Part shown: positions 47,452 to 55,533 of the stretch, piece by piece
Layout: each line of letters starts with the position of its first letter
How positions within the stretch are numbered: position 1 is the first letter of the stretch
Assembly: GCF_023544465.1 (NCBI RefSeq)
Contig: NZ_JALPVL010000002.1
Span: 124,001-188,000, forward strand
DNA length: 64,000 nt
Direction: 5' to 3'
Source: Paractinoplanes maris
GTDB lineage: Bacteria; Actinomycetota; Actinomycetes; Mycobacteriales; Micromonosporaceae
Translations under genes and position numbers: made by a program
The notes under the pieces: model-generated
Told to the model about the DNA's origin: nothing
Seen by the model: only the letters and a program-made list of their open reading frames with translations
The model's database searches: none

Positions 47452-49139
47452 TGCTCCTCCTCACGCAGGACGGTGCGGGCGTAGGACGGCTCGCTCGCCA
47501 GCAGGCCGTGATGGGTGCCGTCGGCCGTCACCCGGCCTTGCTCGACGAAGAGCACCCGATCGACGCGGTCGAGCACCAGCGGGCTGGACGTGCAGAGCAC
47601 CGTGGTGCGGCCCGCACGCGCGGTGATCAGGCGGTCGGCGATGCGCGCCTCGGTGTGCGCGTCGACGGCGCTGGTCGGCTCGACCAGGATCAGCACATCA
47701 GGATCGGCCACCAGGGCCCGCACCAGCCGCAGCCGCTGCTGCTGGCCGCCCGAGAAGGTGCGGCCGCGCTCGGCGACCTCGCTGTTGAGCCCGTCAGGCA
47801 GGGCCTCCAGGATGTCGGTCGCGGCCGCGGTATGCAGTGCCCCGGGCAACCGGCCGCTGCCGGACGGGTCGAGATCGGCGCGCATCGGGCCGGTGAACAG
47901 GCGTGCGTCGTTGTCGGCGACCAGCACCCGCTCGCGCACCGTGGCCAGCTCGAACGAGCCCAGCGGCACGCCGTCGATCAGGGCGCCCTCGGCGTAGCGG
48001 CCCAGCCGGTCGGCGATGGTGGCGGCCTCGGCCGGCACGGAGGCGACGATCGCGGTGATCTCATCGGGCCGGATCGTCACGCCGGAGGCCGGATCGGACA
48101 GCTCGCCGCGGAACCGCTCGGCCGGCACCGGCTCGGCCGGGTCGGGCAGGTCGGTCGTCGAGCGCAGCATGCCGACGACCCGGCGCGCGGAGACATGACC
48201 GCGGGTCAGCTTGTCGATCGCCTCGGTGAGCTGCCGCAGCGGCGTGACCAGGAAGGCCGCATACGCGTAGAAGGACACCAGCTGGCCCAGCGTGATGTGA
48301 CCGCTCAGCGCGAAGCGGGCCCCCAGCCAGGTGACCAGCACCAGGAAGATGCCCGGCAGCAGCACCTGGGCCGCCTCGAGCAACGACTCGACCCGGGCCG
48401 TGCGCACCCCGGCGCCGCGCAGCCGCTGCGACTCCTCGCGGTAACGCTCACCCATCACCGCCTCGCCGCCGACGCCGCGCAGCACCCGCAGCCCGCCGAC
48501 CAGATCGGCCGCGCGCCCGGTGAGCAGGCCCTGCTGCTCGCGGGAGGCCTGCTGACGCCGGTGCAGCGGGCGGATCAGCAGGCCGACCACCGCCATCAGC
48601 AGCGGCACCCCGAGCACGACCACCAGGCCGAGCGGCACCGACGTGGTGAGCAGGATGATCGACACGGCGAGCACCGCGATGAGCGAGCCGGTGCCGCGGG
48701 CGGTGATGTCGATCGCCGAGCCGATCTGGCGGATGTCGGACGTGCCGATCGCGACGACCTCGCCGGTGTCGAGCCGGCGGGGGAGCGCCGATCCGAGCCG
48801 GCCGGCCTGACGGACCGTGACCTGGACGGTGGTGAACATGGCACCGAGGAAATTGACGACCGCGAATCGGTGCCGCGCGATGCCGAACACGGCCTGCCCG
48901 ATGCCGACGGCCAGCAGAACCAGGCTCCAGACCAGCAGTGCGCGATGGTCGCGGCCGGTCGCGGCGTCGATCGCCTTGCCCACGATGGCCGGGACGAAGG
49001 CCTGGCAGAGCATCCAGAGGACGGCCAGCGTGATCGCCGCGTAGACCGGCCGCCAGGCTCGCCGCACCAGCCACCGCAGATAGGCGATGGCCGATCGGTC
49101 GTCGGGGCGGCCGGGCTCGGCGTCGGGGAGATTTCGCAT
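47448..49139 (-). CDS. ABC exporter half-transporter A (no P-loop, intact signature)
   Basis: A 563-aa type IV exporter half. After a six-helix membrane domain (about 30-310), the ATPase domain has no Walker A: the expected place reads IVASVPAEAATIADRLG (about 364-380) without GxxGxGK[ST]. Walker B is VLILVEPT, with Val for Asp, and the switch His is missing (VLCTSSPLV). The signature FSGGQQQR (462-469) is intact. Thus it cannot bind ATP normally but can complete the site of half-transporter B. The ATG at 49139 was chosen; the frame to 49298 has no ribosome site or family support. It is the promoter-proximal gene of the pair. Confidence 0.88.
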   Translation of the reverse strand: MRNLPDAEPGRPDDRSAIAYLRWLVRRAWRPVYAAITLAVLWMLCQAFVPAIVGKAIDAATGRDHRALLVWSLVLLAVGIGQAVFGIARHRFAVVNFLGAMFTTVQVTVRQAGRLGSALPRRLDTGEVVAIGTSDIRQIGSAIDITARGTGSLIAVLAVSIILLTTSVPLGLVVVLGVPLLMAVVGLLIRPLHRRQQASREQQGLLTGRAADLVGGLRVLRGVGGEAVMGERYREESQRLRGAGVRTARVESLLEAAQVLLPGIFLVLVTWLGARFALSGHITLGQLVSFYAYAAFLVTPLRQLTEAIDKLTRGHVSARRVVGMLRSTTDLPDPAEPVPAERFRGELSDPASGVTIRPDEITAIVASVPAEAATIADRLGRYAEGALIDGVPLGSFELATVRERVLVADNDARLFTGPMRADLDPSGSGRLPGALHTAAATDILEALPDGLNSEVAERGRTFSGGQQQRLRLVRALVADPDVLILVEPTSAVDAHTEARIADRLITARAGRTTVLCTSSPLVLDRVDRVLFVEQGRVTADGTHHGLLASEPSYARTVLREEEQ

Positions 49140-49204
49140 CAGAGCCCCGACGTTACGGGCGGGGTACGACAGTTCGCGACGCCATTTCGCCGCCCGTGAC
49201 CGAC

Positions 49205-49459
49205 CTAACGATCGACCGGCGAGAAGTCCCAGACGTGCGGCGCGCGGGCGATCAGTTCGGCCGGCGGGGCGGGCAGATCCTCTGGGGTGTTGCGCCACTT
49301 CGAGATGACGACGATCCGGTTGTCGGTGGACGTGAAGACGTCGCTCGACACGTGCTGCGGCAGCACCTCGACCTGCGGCAGCGCCACGTCACAGACCCAC
49401 GACAGCAGCTCGTCGAACCCGCTGCGCGAGGCCCGTATCTCCCACATCCGTGCGATCAT
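49205..49459 (-). CDS. Small ABM-like (antibiotic biosynthesis monooxygenase fold) protein
   Basis: An 84-aa protein beginning MIARMWEIRASRSGFDELLS and containing VFTSTDNRIVVISKWRN, the pattern of small dimeric alpha-beta barrel (ABM/EthD-like) proteins. Enzymatic activity cannot be assumed. TAGGA lies seven bases before the ATG, and the gene starts 9 bp after the tsaD stop, so it is likely the last gene of the tsa operon. Confidence 0.65.
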   Translation of the reverse strand: MIARMWEIRASRSGFDELLSWVCDVALPQVEVLPQHVSSDVFTSTDNRIVVISKWRNTPEDLPAPPAELIARAPHVWDFSPVDR

Positions 49460-49468
49460 GCTGGCTTC

Positions 49469-50521
49469 CTACCCCGCCACGCTGACCGCGGTCAATGGCA
49501 TCGCGGAATCGGCCGGCAGATCGAGACGACTCGGGGCAACCCCGGCGGCGACCAGGCGTGAGCCCAGCGCCGCGACCATCGCGCCGTTGTCCGTGCACAA
49601 CTGTGGACGGGGCACCCGCACCTCGATGCCGTGCTTGGCCGCACGCTCCTCGGCCAGCACCCGCAACCTCGAGTTCGCCGCGACACCGCCACCGATGAGC
49701 AGCGTCCCCACACCGTGGGCCCGGCAGGCCTCGATCGCCTTGGCGGTGAGCACGTCGCACACCGCCTCCTGGAACGAGGCCGAGACGTCGGCGATCGGCA
49801 CGGGCTCGCCGTCGCGCTCGCGGGCCTCGACCCAGCGGGCCACCGCGGTCTTGAGCCCCGAGAAGGAGAAGTCGAACCGGTGCGCGGCCAGGTCCTTGGG
49901 CGCGGTGAGACCGCGCGGGAAGGCGATCGACGCCCGGTCACCGTCCCGAGCCGTACGGTCGATGATGGGACCTCCCGGGAACCCGAGCCCCAGCAGTCGC
50001 GCGACCTTGTCGAACGCCTCACCCGCGGCGTCGTCGATCGTGGCCCCGAGCGGCGTCACCCCGTTGGTCAGGTCGTCGACCAGCAGCAGCGAGGAGTGCC
50101 CGCCCGAGACCAGCATCGCGATGGCCGGCTCGGGCAGCGGGCCGTGCTCGAGAGTGTCCACTGCCACATGCGCGGCCAGGTGATTCACGCCATAGATCGG
50201 CTTCTCCGCGGCCAGGGCGTATCCCTTAGCCGCCGCGACCCCGACCAGCAGCGCCCCGGCCAGGCCGGGCCCGCTGGTCACGGCGATCGCGTCGAGGTCG
50301 GCCAGGGTCACCCCGGCCTCGTCGAGCGCCCGCTGCATGGTCGGGACGAGCGCCTCGAGGTGCGCCCGGCTGGCCACCTCGGGCACGACCCCGCCGAACC
50401 GTGCGTGCTGCTCCACACTGGACGCCAGCGCGTCGGCCAGCAGGGTGTGCCCGCGCACGATGCCGATACCGGTCTCGTCGCAGGAGGTCTCGATGCCGAG
50501 GACCAGGGGCTCGTCAGACAT
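49469..50521 (-). CDS. tsaD: tRNA N6-adenosine threonylcarbamoyltransferase
   Basis: A 350-aa TsaD (Kae1/Gcp), the catalytic subunit for t6A37 in ANN-decoding tRNAs. It has [13 protein letters not shown], the metal-binding H-x3-H in [12 protein letters not shown], and [15 protein letters not shown]. The start overlaps the rimI end by 8 bp. It acts with TsaB and TsaE, both encoded in the same operon. The TsaC/TsaC2 step that makes threonylcarbamoyl-AMP is not in the window. Confidence 0.97.
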   Translation of the reverse strand: MSDEPLVLGIETSCDETGIGIVRGHTLLADALASSVEQHARFGGVVPEVASRAHLEALVPTMQRALDEAGVTLADLDAIAVTSGPGLAGALLVGVAAAKGYALAAEKPIYGVNHLAAHVAVDTLEHGPLPEPAIAMLVSGGHSSLLLVDDLTNGVTPLGATIDDAAGEAFDKVARLLGLGFPGGPIIDRTARDGDRASIAFPRGLTAPKDLAAHRFDFSFSGLKTAVARWVEARERDGEPVPIADVSASFQEAVCDVLTAKAIEACRAHGVGTLLIGGGVAANSRLRVLAEERAAKHGIEVRVPRPQLCTDNGAMVAALGSRLVAAGVAPSRLDLPADSAMPLTAVSVAG

Positions 50522-50948
50522 TCCGCATCATCACCAGGGCGTCCGTGTTGCTGGGTTGGTAATAGCCCCGCCGGATGCCGACGGGCTCGAAATCGTACGT
50601 CGCGTACAGGTGCTGGGCGGCGGCGTTGTCCACCGCGACCTCCAGCAGCGTCTGCTTGATCCCGAGCCGGCCGGCCTCACCCAGCAGCGCCTCGAGCAGG
50701 ACCCGGCCGGTGCCACGGCGCTGCCCGGAACGGCGGACGGCGATATTTTGCACCCACGCCTCGTCCGGCGTGGCGGCGAGACCCGCATACCCCAGGAGCT
50801 CGTCGCCGTCGACCGCGACGACGTAGAAGTTGCGTTGCGCCAGCTCGTTCCAGAACATGGCGGCCGACCACTTCTCGTCGCCGAAGAGGTCGGCCTCGAC
50901 GGGCAGCACGTCGGCGATGTGCCACCACCGGAAGCGCTCTATGTGCAT
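50514..50948 (-). CDS. rimI: Ribosomal-protein-alanine N-acetyltransferase
   Basis: A 144-aa GNAT acetyltransferase with motif [21 protein letters not shown] (acetyl-CoA-binding RRxGxG) and the C-terminal [20 protein letters not shown]. RimI acetylates the N-terminus of ribosomal protein bS18 and, in actinobacteria, other proteins. It lies between tsaB and tsaD, as in many bacteria, with overlaps on both sides. Confidence 0.93.
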   Translation of the reverse strand: MHIERFRWWHIADVLPVEADLFGDEKWSAAMFWNELAQRNFYVVAVDGDELLGYAGLAATPDEAWVQNIAVRRSGQRRGTGRVLLEALLGEAGRLGIKQTLLEVAVDNAAAQHLYATYDFEPVGIRRGYYQPSNTDALVMMRNV

Positions 50949-51853
50949 CAGGTCAGCACCGGCTTGCGCCCGGCGGGCTCGACCGCGTCGGGACGGCGCA
51001 GATAGAGCGGGGTGAGGATCTCACTCGGGGCGCCCGCGCGGAGGCGGTCGGCAGCCAGCGCGACGAGGGCGGCGCCGGGCGGGTAGAGCAGGTGTTCCTC
51101 GACCGGAACCCCGAGCAGGTCGCCGTATTTGAGGGCGCCCTCCCCCACGGCCCGATCGACCAGGCCGTGCACGCTCGGCTGCTGATCCACGGAAGCGCGC
51201 CCGGTCAGGTCGACGCCGTCGTCGCGGGCTGTGGCCTGGCCGATCAGGTTGTCGGCCTCGGCCCGGGCGAGCGCCGCGGCGACCCGGGCGGCGTCGGCGC
51301 CGGCCAGCGCGGTGGCCGCCTCGAGGACCTCGGACTCGGCCAGGGCGGCGGTCTCGGTGGCCAACCGGTTGCGAGCGCGGCTGGTGGTGGCGACGCCGGC
51401 CCGCAGGATCCGGGCGGCCACATCGGCCGGGCGGGCCACGTCGGGTCCGAGGACGCGGACGCCGTCGAGGTACGTCGCGTAATAGACCTCACGGCGGCGG
51501 GCGTCGGTCGCGACCAGCACCCGGCCCGGCCCGGCGGCCCGGCCCAGACCGTCCAGCGAGCACACCCCGTACGCCGGGATCGCGAGAGCCTGGGCCATGC
51601 TCGCCGCCGTGGCCAGGCCGACGCGCAGCCCGGTGAACGGCCCCGGCCCGAGCCCGGCGACGATCGCGTCGAGGTCGCGCGGGCGCACCCCCGCCTCGGC
51701 CAGGGTGGCCTCGATCTCGGGAGCCAGTTTCTCGCCGTGCGCGCGGGGGTCGACGGTCCGCCGCTCGGCCACCCCGCGCAGCCCGTCGGCGGTCACCTCC
51801 ACCAGGGCGGCCGTCGAGGCGGGGGTAGCGGTGTCCAGAGCCAGTACGAGCAC
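50948..51853 (-). CDS. tsaB: tRNA threonylcarbamoyladenosine biosynthesis protein TsaB
   Basis: A 301-aa TsaB (YeaZ), a non-catalytic ASKHA-fold partner that dimerises with TsaD. It begins MLVLALDTATPASTAALVEV and contains VAGLGPGPFTGLRVGLATA. It is longer than the usual 220-240 aa, with about 60 extra residues near 190-250 (ATARDDGVDLTGRASVDQQP). The GTG start has TAGGGT 6 bases upstream, and CTGAGC with a 16-bp spacer, so a promoter within the operon is likely, after the ung gene. Confidence 0.93.
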   Translation of the reverse strand: MLVLALDTATPASTAALVEVTADGLRGVAERRTVDPRAHGEKLAPEIEATLAEAGVRPRDLDAIVAGLGPGPFTGLRVGLATAASMAQALAIPAYGVCSLDGLGRAAGPGRVLVATDARRREVYYATYLDGVRVLGPDVARPADVAARILRAGVATTSRARNRLATETAALAESEVLEAATALAGADAARVAAALARAEADNLIGQATARDDGVDLTGRASVDQQPSVHGLVDRAVGEGALKYGDLLGVPVEEHLLYPPGAALVALAADRLRAGAPSEILTPLYLRRPDAVEPAGRKPVLT

Positions 51854-51859
51854 GGTCCG

Positions 51860-51865
51860 ACCCTA
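51860..51865 (-). promoter_or_regulatory. -10 box TAGGGT for leaderless tsaB
   Basis: TAGGGT is 6 bases before the GTG on the minus strand; a -35-like CTGAGC lies 16 bp further upstream (51882-51887). Confidence 0.5.
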
Positions 51866-51991
51866 ACGCGCCCCGGCCCGCGCTCAGCGCACCCACCACT
51901 CGACCGCGCCGCCGGCGGTCCACTCCGCCCGACCAGGACGACGCCGGCGAGCGGTCGGTCACCCGTCACGTCCCGCGAGCCGGGCGAAGCG

Positions 51992-52684
51992 TCAGCCGGC
52001 CACGGGCGCGGTGCGCGGGTCCCAGTCGATGACGTCGCGGCCGCCGTCGGCCAGCGCCTTGTTGGCCGCGCTGAACGGACGGCTGCCCAGGAAGCCCACG
52101 CGGTTGAGCGGGCTCGGGTGACCGGCCTCGATCACGACATGCGCGGGATTGGTGATCAGCGCGGCTTTCTTGCGCGCGTAACCACCCCAGAGCAGGAACA
52201 CCACGCGGTCGTCGCGGGCGTTCAGCGCGCGGATCGTCGCATCGGTGAAGGCCTCCCAACCCTTGCCGGCGTGCGACGCGGCGGCCGCGGCGCGGACGGT
52301 CAGCACCGCGTTGAGCAGCAACACCCCCTGCCGCGCCCAACCGGTGAGGTCACCGGCCGCGGGCGGCGCCACCCCGACATCGGCGGCCAGCTCCTTGAAG
52401 ACGTTGCGCAGCGACGGCGGGATCCGCACGCCCTCGCGCACGCTGAAGCTCAGCCCATGCGCCTGCCCCGGCCCGTGATAGGGATCCTGTCCGAGGATCA
52501 GCACCCGGGTCTGCTCGGGCGCGCAGAGCCGGTAGGCCGCGAAGAGATCCTCGATCGGCGGATAGATCGTGTGCGTCGCGTACTCCGCGGTCACGAACTC
52601 GCTGAGCGCGGCCGTCGCCCTCTCGTCGAGAAACCCGGCAAGCTCCGCTCGCCACCCGGCCGGCAGCATCTCCGCCAGATCCAC
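51992..52684 (-). CDS. ung: Uracil-DNA glycosylase
   Basis: A 230-aa family 1 UDG that removes uracil from DNA. The catalytic water-activating loop is GQDPYHGPGQAHGLSFSV, the second motif GVLLLNAVLTVR, and the Leu-intercalation loop HPSPLNRVGFLGSRPFSA, with Asn in the place often taken by Ser. The GTG start has AAGGGAA upstream. It sits inside the tsa gene cluster between tsaE and tsaB, an arrangement that I do not recall from Streptomyces or Mycobacterium. Confidence 0.96.
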   Translation of the reverse strand: MDLAEMLPAGWRAELAGFLDERATAALSEFVTAEYATHTIYPPIEDLFAAYRLCAPEQTRVLILGQDPYHGPGQAHGLSFSVREGVRIPPSLRNVFKELAADVGVAPPAAGDLTGWARQGVLLLNAVLTVRAAAAASHAGKGWEAFTDATIRALNARDDRVVFLLWGGYARKKAALITNPAHVVIEAGHPSPLNRVGFLGSRPFSAANKALADGGRDVIDWDPRTAPVAG

Positions 52685-52745
52685 GTTCTTCCCTTCGACA
52701 TCTGCTCGTCGCGGCCCCGGTTGACCGCCTTGCCCGCTGTGCTGA

Positions 52746-53222
52746 TCAGCCGCGCGGCGCTGGGTCGTCGCTGTGCAGCTGCTTGATCCGGGTGGCCCAG
52801 TCGCCGCCGTGCGGCACCAGCTCGACCACCCGGGTGTCGTCGTCGAGGCGATCGAGACGCACCCGCAGATATTCGTCGTTGAGCTGCTCGACCAGGCCGG
52901 CGCCCCACTCGACCACGGTGACCGCGTCGTCGGCCGAGGCGTCCAGGTCGAGGTCGTCGATCTCGGCGCGCGGGTCGGGGCGGTCGCCCAACCGGTATGC
53001 GTCGGCGTGCACCAGCGGCGTGCGGCCCCGATGCACCCGCGCGATCACAAAGGTCGGCGAGGTGATCGCGTCGGTGACGCCCAGCCCGGCCCCGATGCCC
53101 TGCACCATCGCCGTCTTGCCGGCGCCCAGCGGGCCGGTCAGCAGCACCAGGTCACCCGGGCGCAGGATCGACGCGAGCCGCCGCCCGAACTCCCGGGTGT
53201 CGTCGACGGTGGGCAGCTTCAC
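52746..53222 (-). CDS. tsaE: tRNA threonylcarbamoyladenosine biosynthesis ATPase TsaE
   Basis: A 158-aa TsaE. Its P-loop is LTGPLGAGKTAMVQGIGAGL (about 28-47); further motifs are ITSPTFVIARVH, LVHADAYRL and VVEWGAGLVEQL. It powers the TsaBD complex through ATP hydrolysis. The GTG start overlaps the upstream hydrolase stop by 4 bp, so it is translationally coupled to alr and the hydrolase. Confidence 0.95.
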   Translation of the reverse strand: MKLPTVDDTREFGRRLASILRPGDLVLLTGPLGAGKTAMVQGIGAGLGVTDAITSPTFVIARVHRGRTPLVHADAYRLGDRPDPRAEIDDLDLDASADDAVTVVEWGAGLVEQLNDEYLRVRLDRLDDDTRVVELVPHGGDWATRIKQLHSDDPAPRG

Positions 53223-54298
53223 GAGATCTTCTCCAGGAACGGCAGCAGTGCGGCGTTGACCTCGTCGGCCTTCTCGAGCATCACCACGTGGCCGCTGTTG
53301 TCCACTTTGATCAACTCCGCCTCGGGCAGGTGCTTGAGGATCTCCTCGGAGTGCGTCACCGGCGTCAGATAGTCGCGGGTGCCGACGATCACCAGCACCG
53401 GAACCCCCCGCAACGCCGACAGGGCCGGGAAGCGGTTGTGCGTATAGAGCGTGTGCAGGTATTTCGTCAGCGTCTCGACCGAGGTCTTCGAGTTCATGGT
53501 CTCCACGAAGGTGACCAACGACGGACTGGGCTTGGGCTCACCGAAGCCGTAGCGCCGGGTCAGCAGCCAGGCCAGGTCGGACGACACCACCCGGGCCCGG
53601 TCGATCGTGTTGCCGCCCAGGTGGGCCGCCTTGCCCCAGAGCGGGAAGAAGGGAGCGCTGGCCCGGGCGACCAGGGTGGGGATGCCCAGCTTGGTCTTGT
53701 CGATCAGACCGGCCGAAGTGGACATCAGCACGACACCGGTCACCCGTTTGCCGAACCACTCCGGATACTGCTCGGCGAACGCCATGATCGTCATGCCACC
53801 CATCGAGTGGCCGACCAGGATGATGTGGCCGTCGGGCACGGTCGCGTTGAGCACCGCGGCCAGCGACTTGCCGAGCGCCGCGATGTCGTAGTCGCCGGAC
53901 TTGAGCCGGCTCGACCGGCCGTGCCCGGGCTGGTCGTAGAAGACCAGCCGGTGATCGCCGCGGTCGGCGAGGGCCTGACGCTGGAAATAGAAGGTGCCCA
54001 TGTCGAGCGCGAACCCGTGCACGAAGACGATCGTGGGCTTGGTGCCCGGCTCGCGGGGCTCCACGATCTCGACGTGCAACTCGGTGCCGTCGGCCGCGGT
54101 GACCGTCTGCTCCCGGTCGAACGGCTGATCGCCGAAGGGCTCGTCGACGTGCGGATCGCCGGGCGCGTTGACCGAGCGCCGCACCAGCACCCGCTCGACC
54201 GCGAACGCCGTGGCCAGACCCGCCGCGAGCACGCCGACGGCCGCGCCCACCACGCCGACCTGCTTGGCCCGCCGCGACGACCCCTTGGCCGGACTCAT
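53219..54298 (-). CDS. Alpha/beta hydrolase with N-terminal membrane anchor
   Basis: A 359-aa alpha/beta hydrolase. One membrane helix (about 12-33) follows a basic start, so the enzyme is probably anchored with its catalytic domain outside. The nucleophile elbow is GHSMGG (about 165-170), the oxyanion region FVHGFALDMGTFYFQ, the acid Asp in VGTRDYLTPVTHS, and the His in VDNSGHVVMLEKAD. Its conserved position between alr and tsaE in actinobacteria suggests a housekeeping role, but the substrate is unknown. It overlaps both neighbours by 4 bp. Confidence 0.88.
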   Translation of the reverse strand: MSPAKGSSRRAKQVGVVGAAVGVLAAGLATAFAVERVLVRRSVNAPGDPHVDEPFGDQPFDREQTVTAADGTELHVEIVEPREPGTKPTIVFVHGFALDMGTFYFQRQALADRGDHRLVFYDQPGHGRSSRLKSGDYDIAALGKSLAAVLNATVPDGHIILVGHSMGGMTIMAFAEQYPEWFGKRVTGVVLMSTSAGLIDKTKLGIPTLVARASAPFFPLWGKAAHLGGNTIDRARVVSSDLAWLLTRRYGFGEPKPSPSLVTFVETMNSKTSVETLTKYLHTLYTHNRFPALSALRGVPVLVIVGTRDYLTPVTHSEEILKHLPEAELIKVDNSGHVVMLEKADEVNAALLPFLEKIS

Positions 54299-55473
54299 GC
54301 CCCACCCCCAGCATCCCGGTCCTCGACCCCGCCTTCCAGGGCGTCGCCGGGGGATGACCCGCCGCCGCCGTCATAAACGCGGGGGACCCGGGTGCTGCCG
54401 AAGCGGGTCACGATCTCGTAGTTGATCGTGCCGGCCACCGCGGCCCAGTCGTCGGCGGTGGGCGCGCCGTCGTCACCAGGCCCGAAGAGCGTCGCCACCT
54501 CGCCCGTCGTCACGTCGTCGTCGCCCACGTCGAGAACGATCTGATCCATGCAGACCCGGCCGGCGATCGTCCGGCGCTTGCCGCCGAGCTGCACCGGCCC
54601 GGCGTTCGAGGCCGCGCGCGGCACCCCGTCGGCGTAGCCCAGCGGCACCAGCGCCAGCGTCGTCTCGCGCTCGGTGAAGTAGGTGTGCCCGTAGGACACC
54701 CCCTGACCGGCCGGCACCCGCTTGGTCAGAGCCACCCGGGCCCGCGCGGTCATCGCCGGTCGCAGCCCGAAGGTCTCGCCCTCGATCGGCGACAGACCGT
54801 AGACCGCGATGCCCGGACGCACCAGGTCGTAGTGGGAGTCGGGGCGGGTCAACGTCGCCGCCGAGTTGGCGATGTGCCGATAGCGCGGCGTGATGCCGAA
54901 GCGCTCGGCGACCGCCAGCCCGTCGGCGAAGGCCGCCAGCTGATGATCGATGGTCTCGTGACCCGGCGCGTCCGCGTAGACGAAATGGCTCCAGACGCCG
55001 ACCACGTCGATCTCGCCGTCGGCCTGAGCCTTCGCCGCGGCCTCCAGCAACGCCGGCCACTCGGCCGCGGTCGCACCGCCCCGGGCCAGGCCGGTATCGA
55101 TCTTCAGGTGGACCCGGGCCGTGCGCTCGGCCCGCCGGGCCGCGCTGACCAGCTCCCCCAGCAGCTCGAGGCTGCCCGCGCTGAGGTCGACATCGGCCGC
55201 GACACCCTCGTGCAGCGGCAGCCCGGGTGAATGCAGCCAGGCCAGCACCGGCACGTCGATTCCGGCCCGGCGCAGCGTCAAACCCTCGTCGAGCGTCGCC
55301 ACCCCGAGCCAGGTCGCCCCGCCGGCCAGCGCGGCCCGGGCCGACGGCAGCATGCCGTGCCCGTAGCCGTCGCCCTTGACCACCGCCATGACCTCGGCGG
55401 TGGTGCCGGCGCGCAGCAACGCGACGTTGTCCCGGATGGCGTCCAGATCGATCCGGACCTCGGCCTGCCACAT
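54295..55473 (-). CDS. alr: Alanine racemase
   Basis: A 392-aa PLP-dependent fold III racemase that makes D-alanine for peptidoglycan. The PLP Lys is in VMAVVKGDGYGHG (near residue 34), and the second base, Tyr, is in QGVSYGHTYFTERETTLALV. The motif MDQIVLDVGDD and the C-terminal YEIVTRFGSTRVPRVY are typical. An extra Gly/Asp-rich tail of about 20 residues follows. TAGGCT lies 7 bases before the ATG. It is the first gene of the alr-hydrolase-tsaE run. Confidence 0.96.
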   Translation of the reverse strand: MWQAEVRIDLDAIRDNVALLRAGTTAEVMAVVKGDGYGHGMLPSARAALAGGATWLGVATLDEGLTLRRAGIDVPVLAWLHSPGLPLHEGVAADVDLSAGSLELLGELVSAARRAERTARVHLKIDTGLARGGATAAEWPALLEAAAKAQADGEIDVVGVWSHFVYADAPGHETIDHQLAAFADGLAVAERFGITPRYRHIANSAATLTRPDSHYDLVRPGIAVYGLSPIEGETFGLRPAMTARARVALTKRVPAGQGVSYGHTYFTERETTLALVPLGYADGVPRAASNAGPVQLGGKRRTIAGRVCMDQIVLDVGDDDVTTGEVATLFGPGDDGAPTADDWAAVAGTINYEIVTRFGSTRVPRVYDGGGGSSPGDALEGGVEDRDAGGGA

Positions 55474-55480
55474 GATTCCC

Positions 55481-55486
55481 AGCCTA
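55481..55486 (-). promoter_or_regulatory. -10 box TAGGCT for leaderless alr
   Basis: TAGGCT lies 7 bases before the ATG on the minus strand, in the 60-bp gap after nnr. Confidence 0.45.
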
Positions 55487-55533
55487 CCGATCGGTATGAC
55501 GGTTCTGTTTCCGCAGCTCAGCCCTCACCGCGA

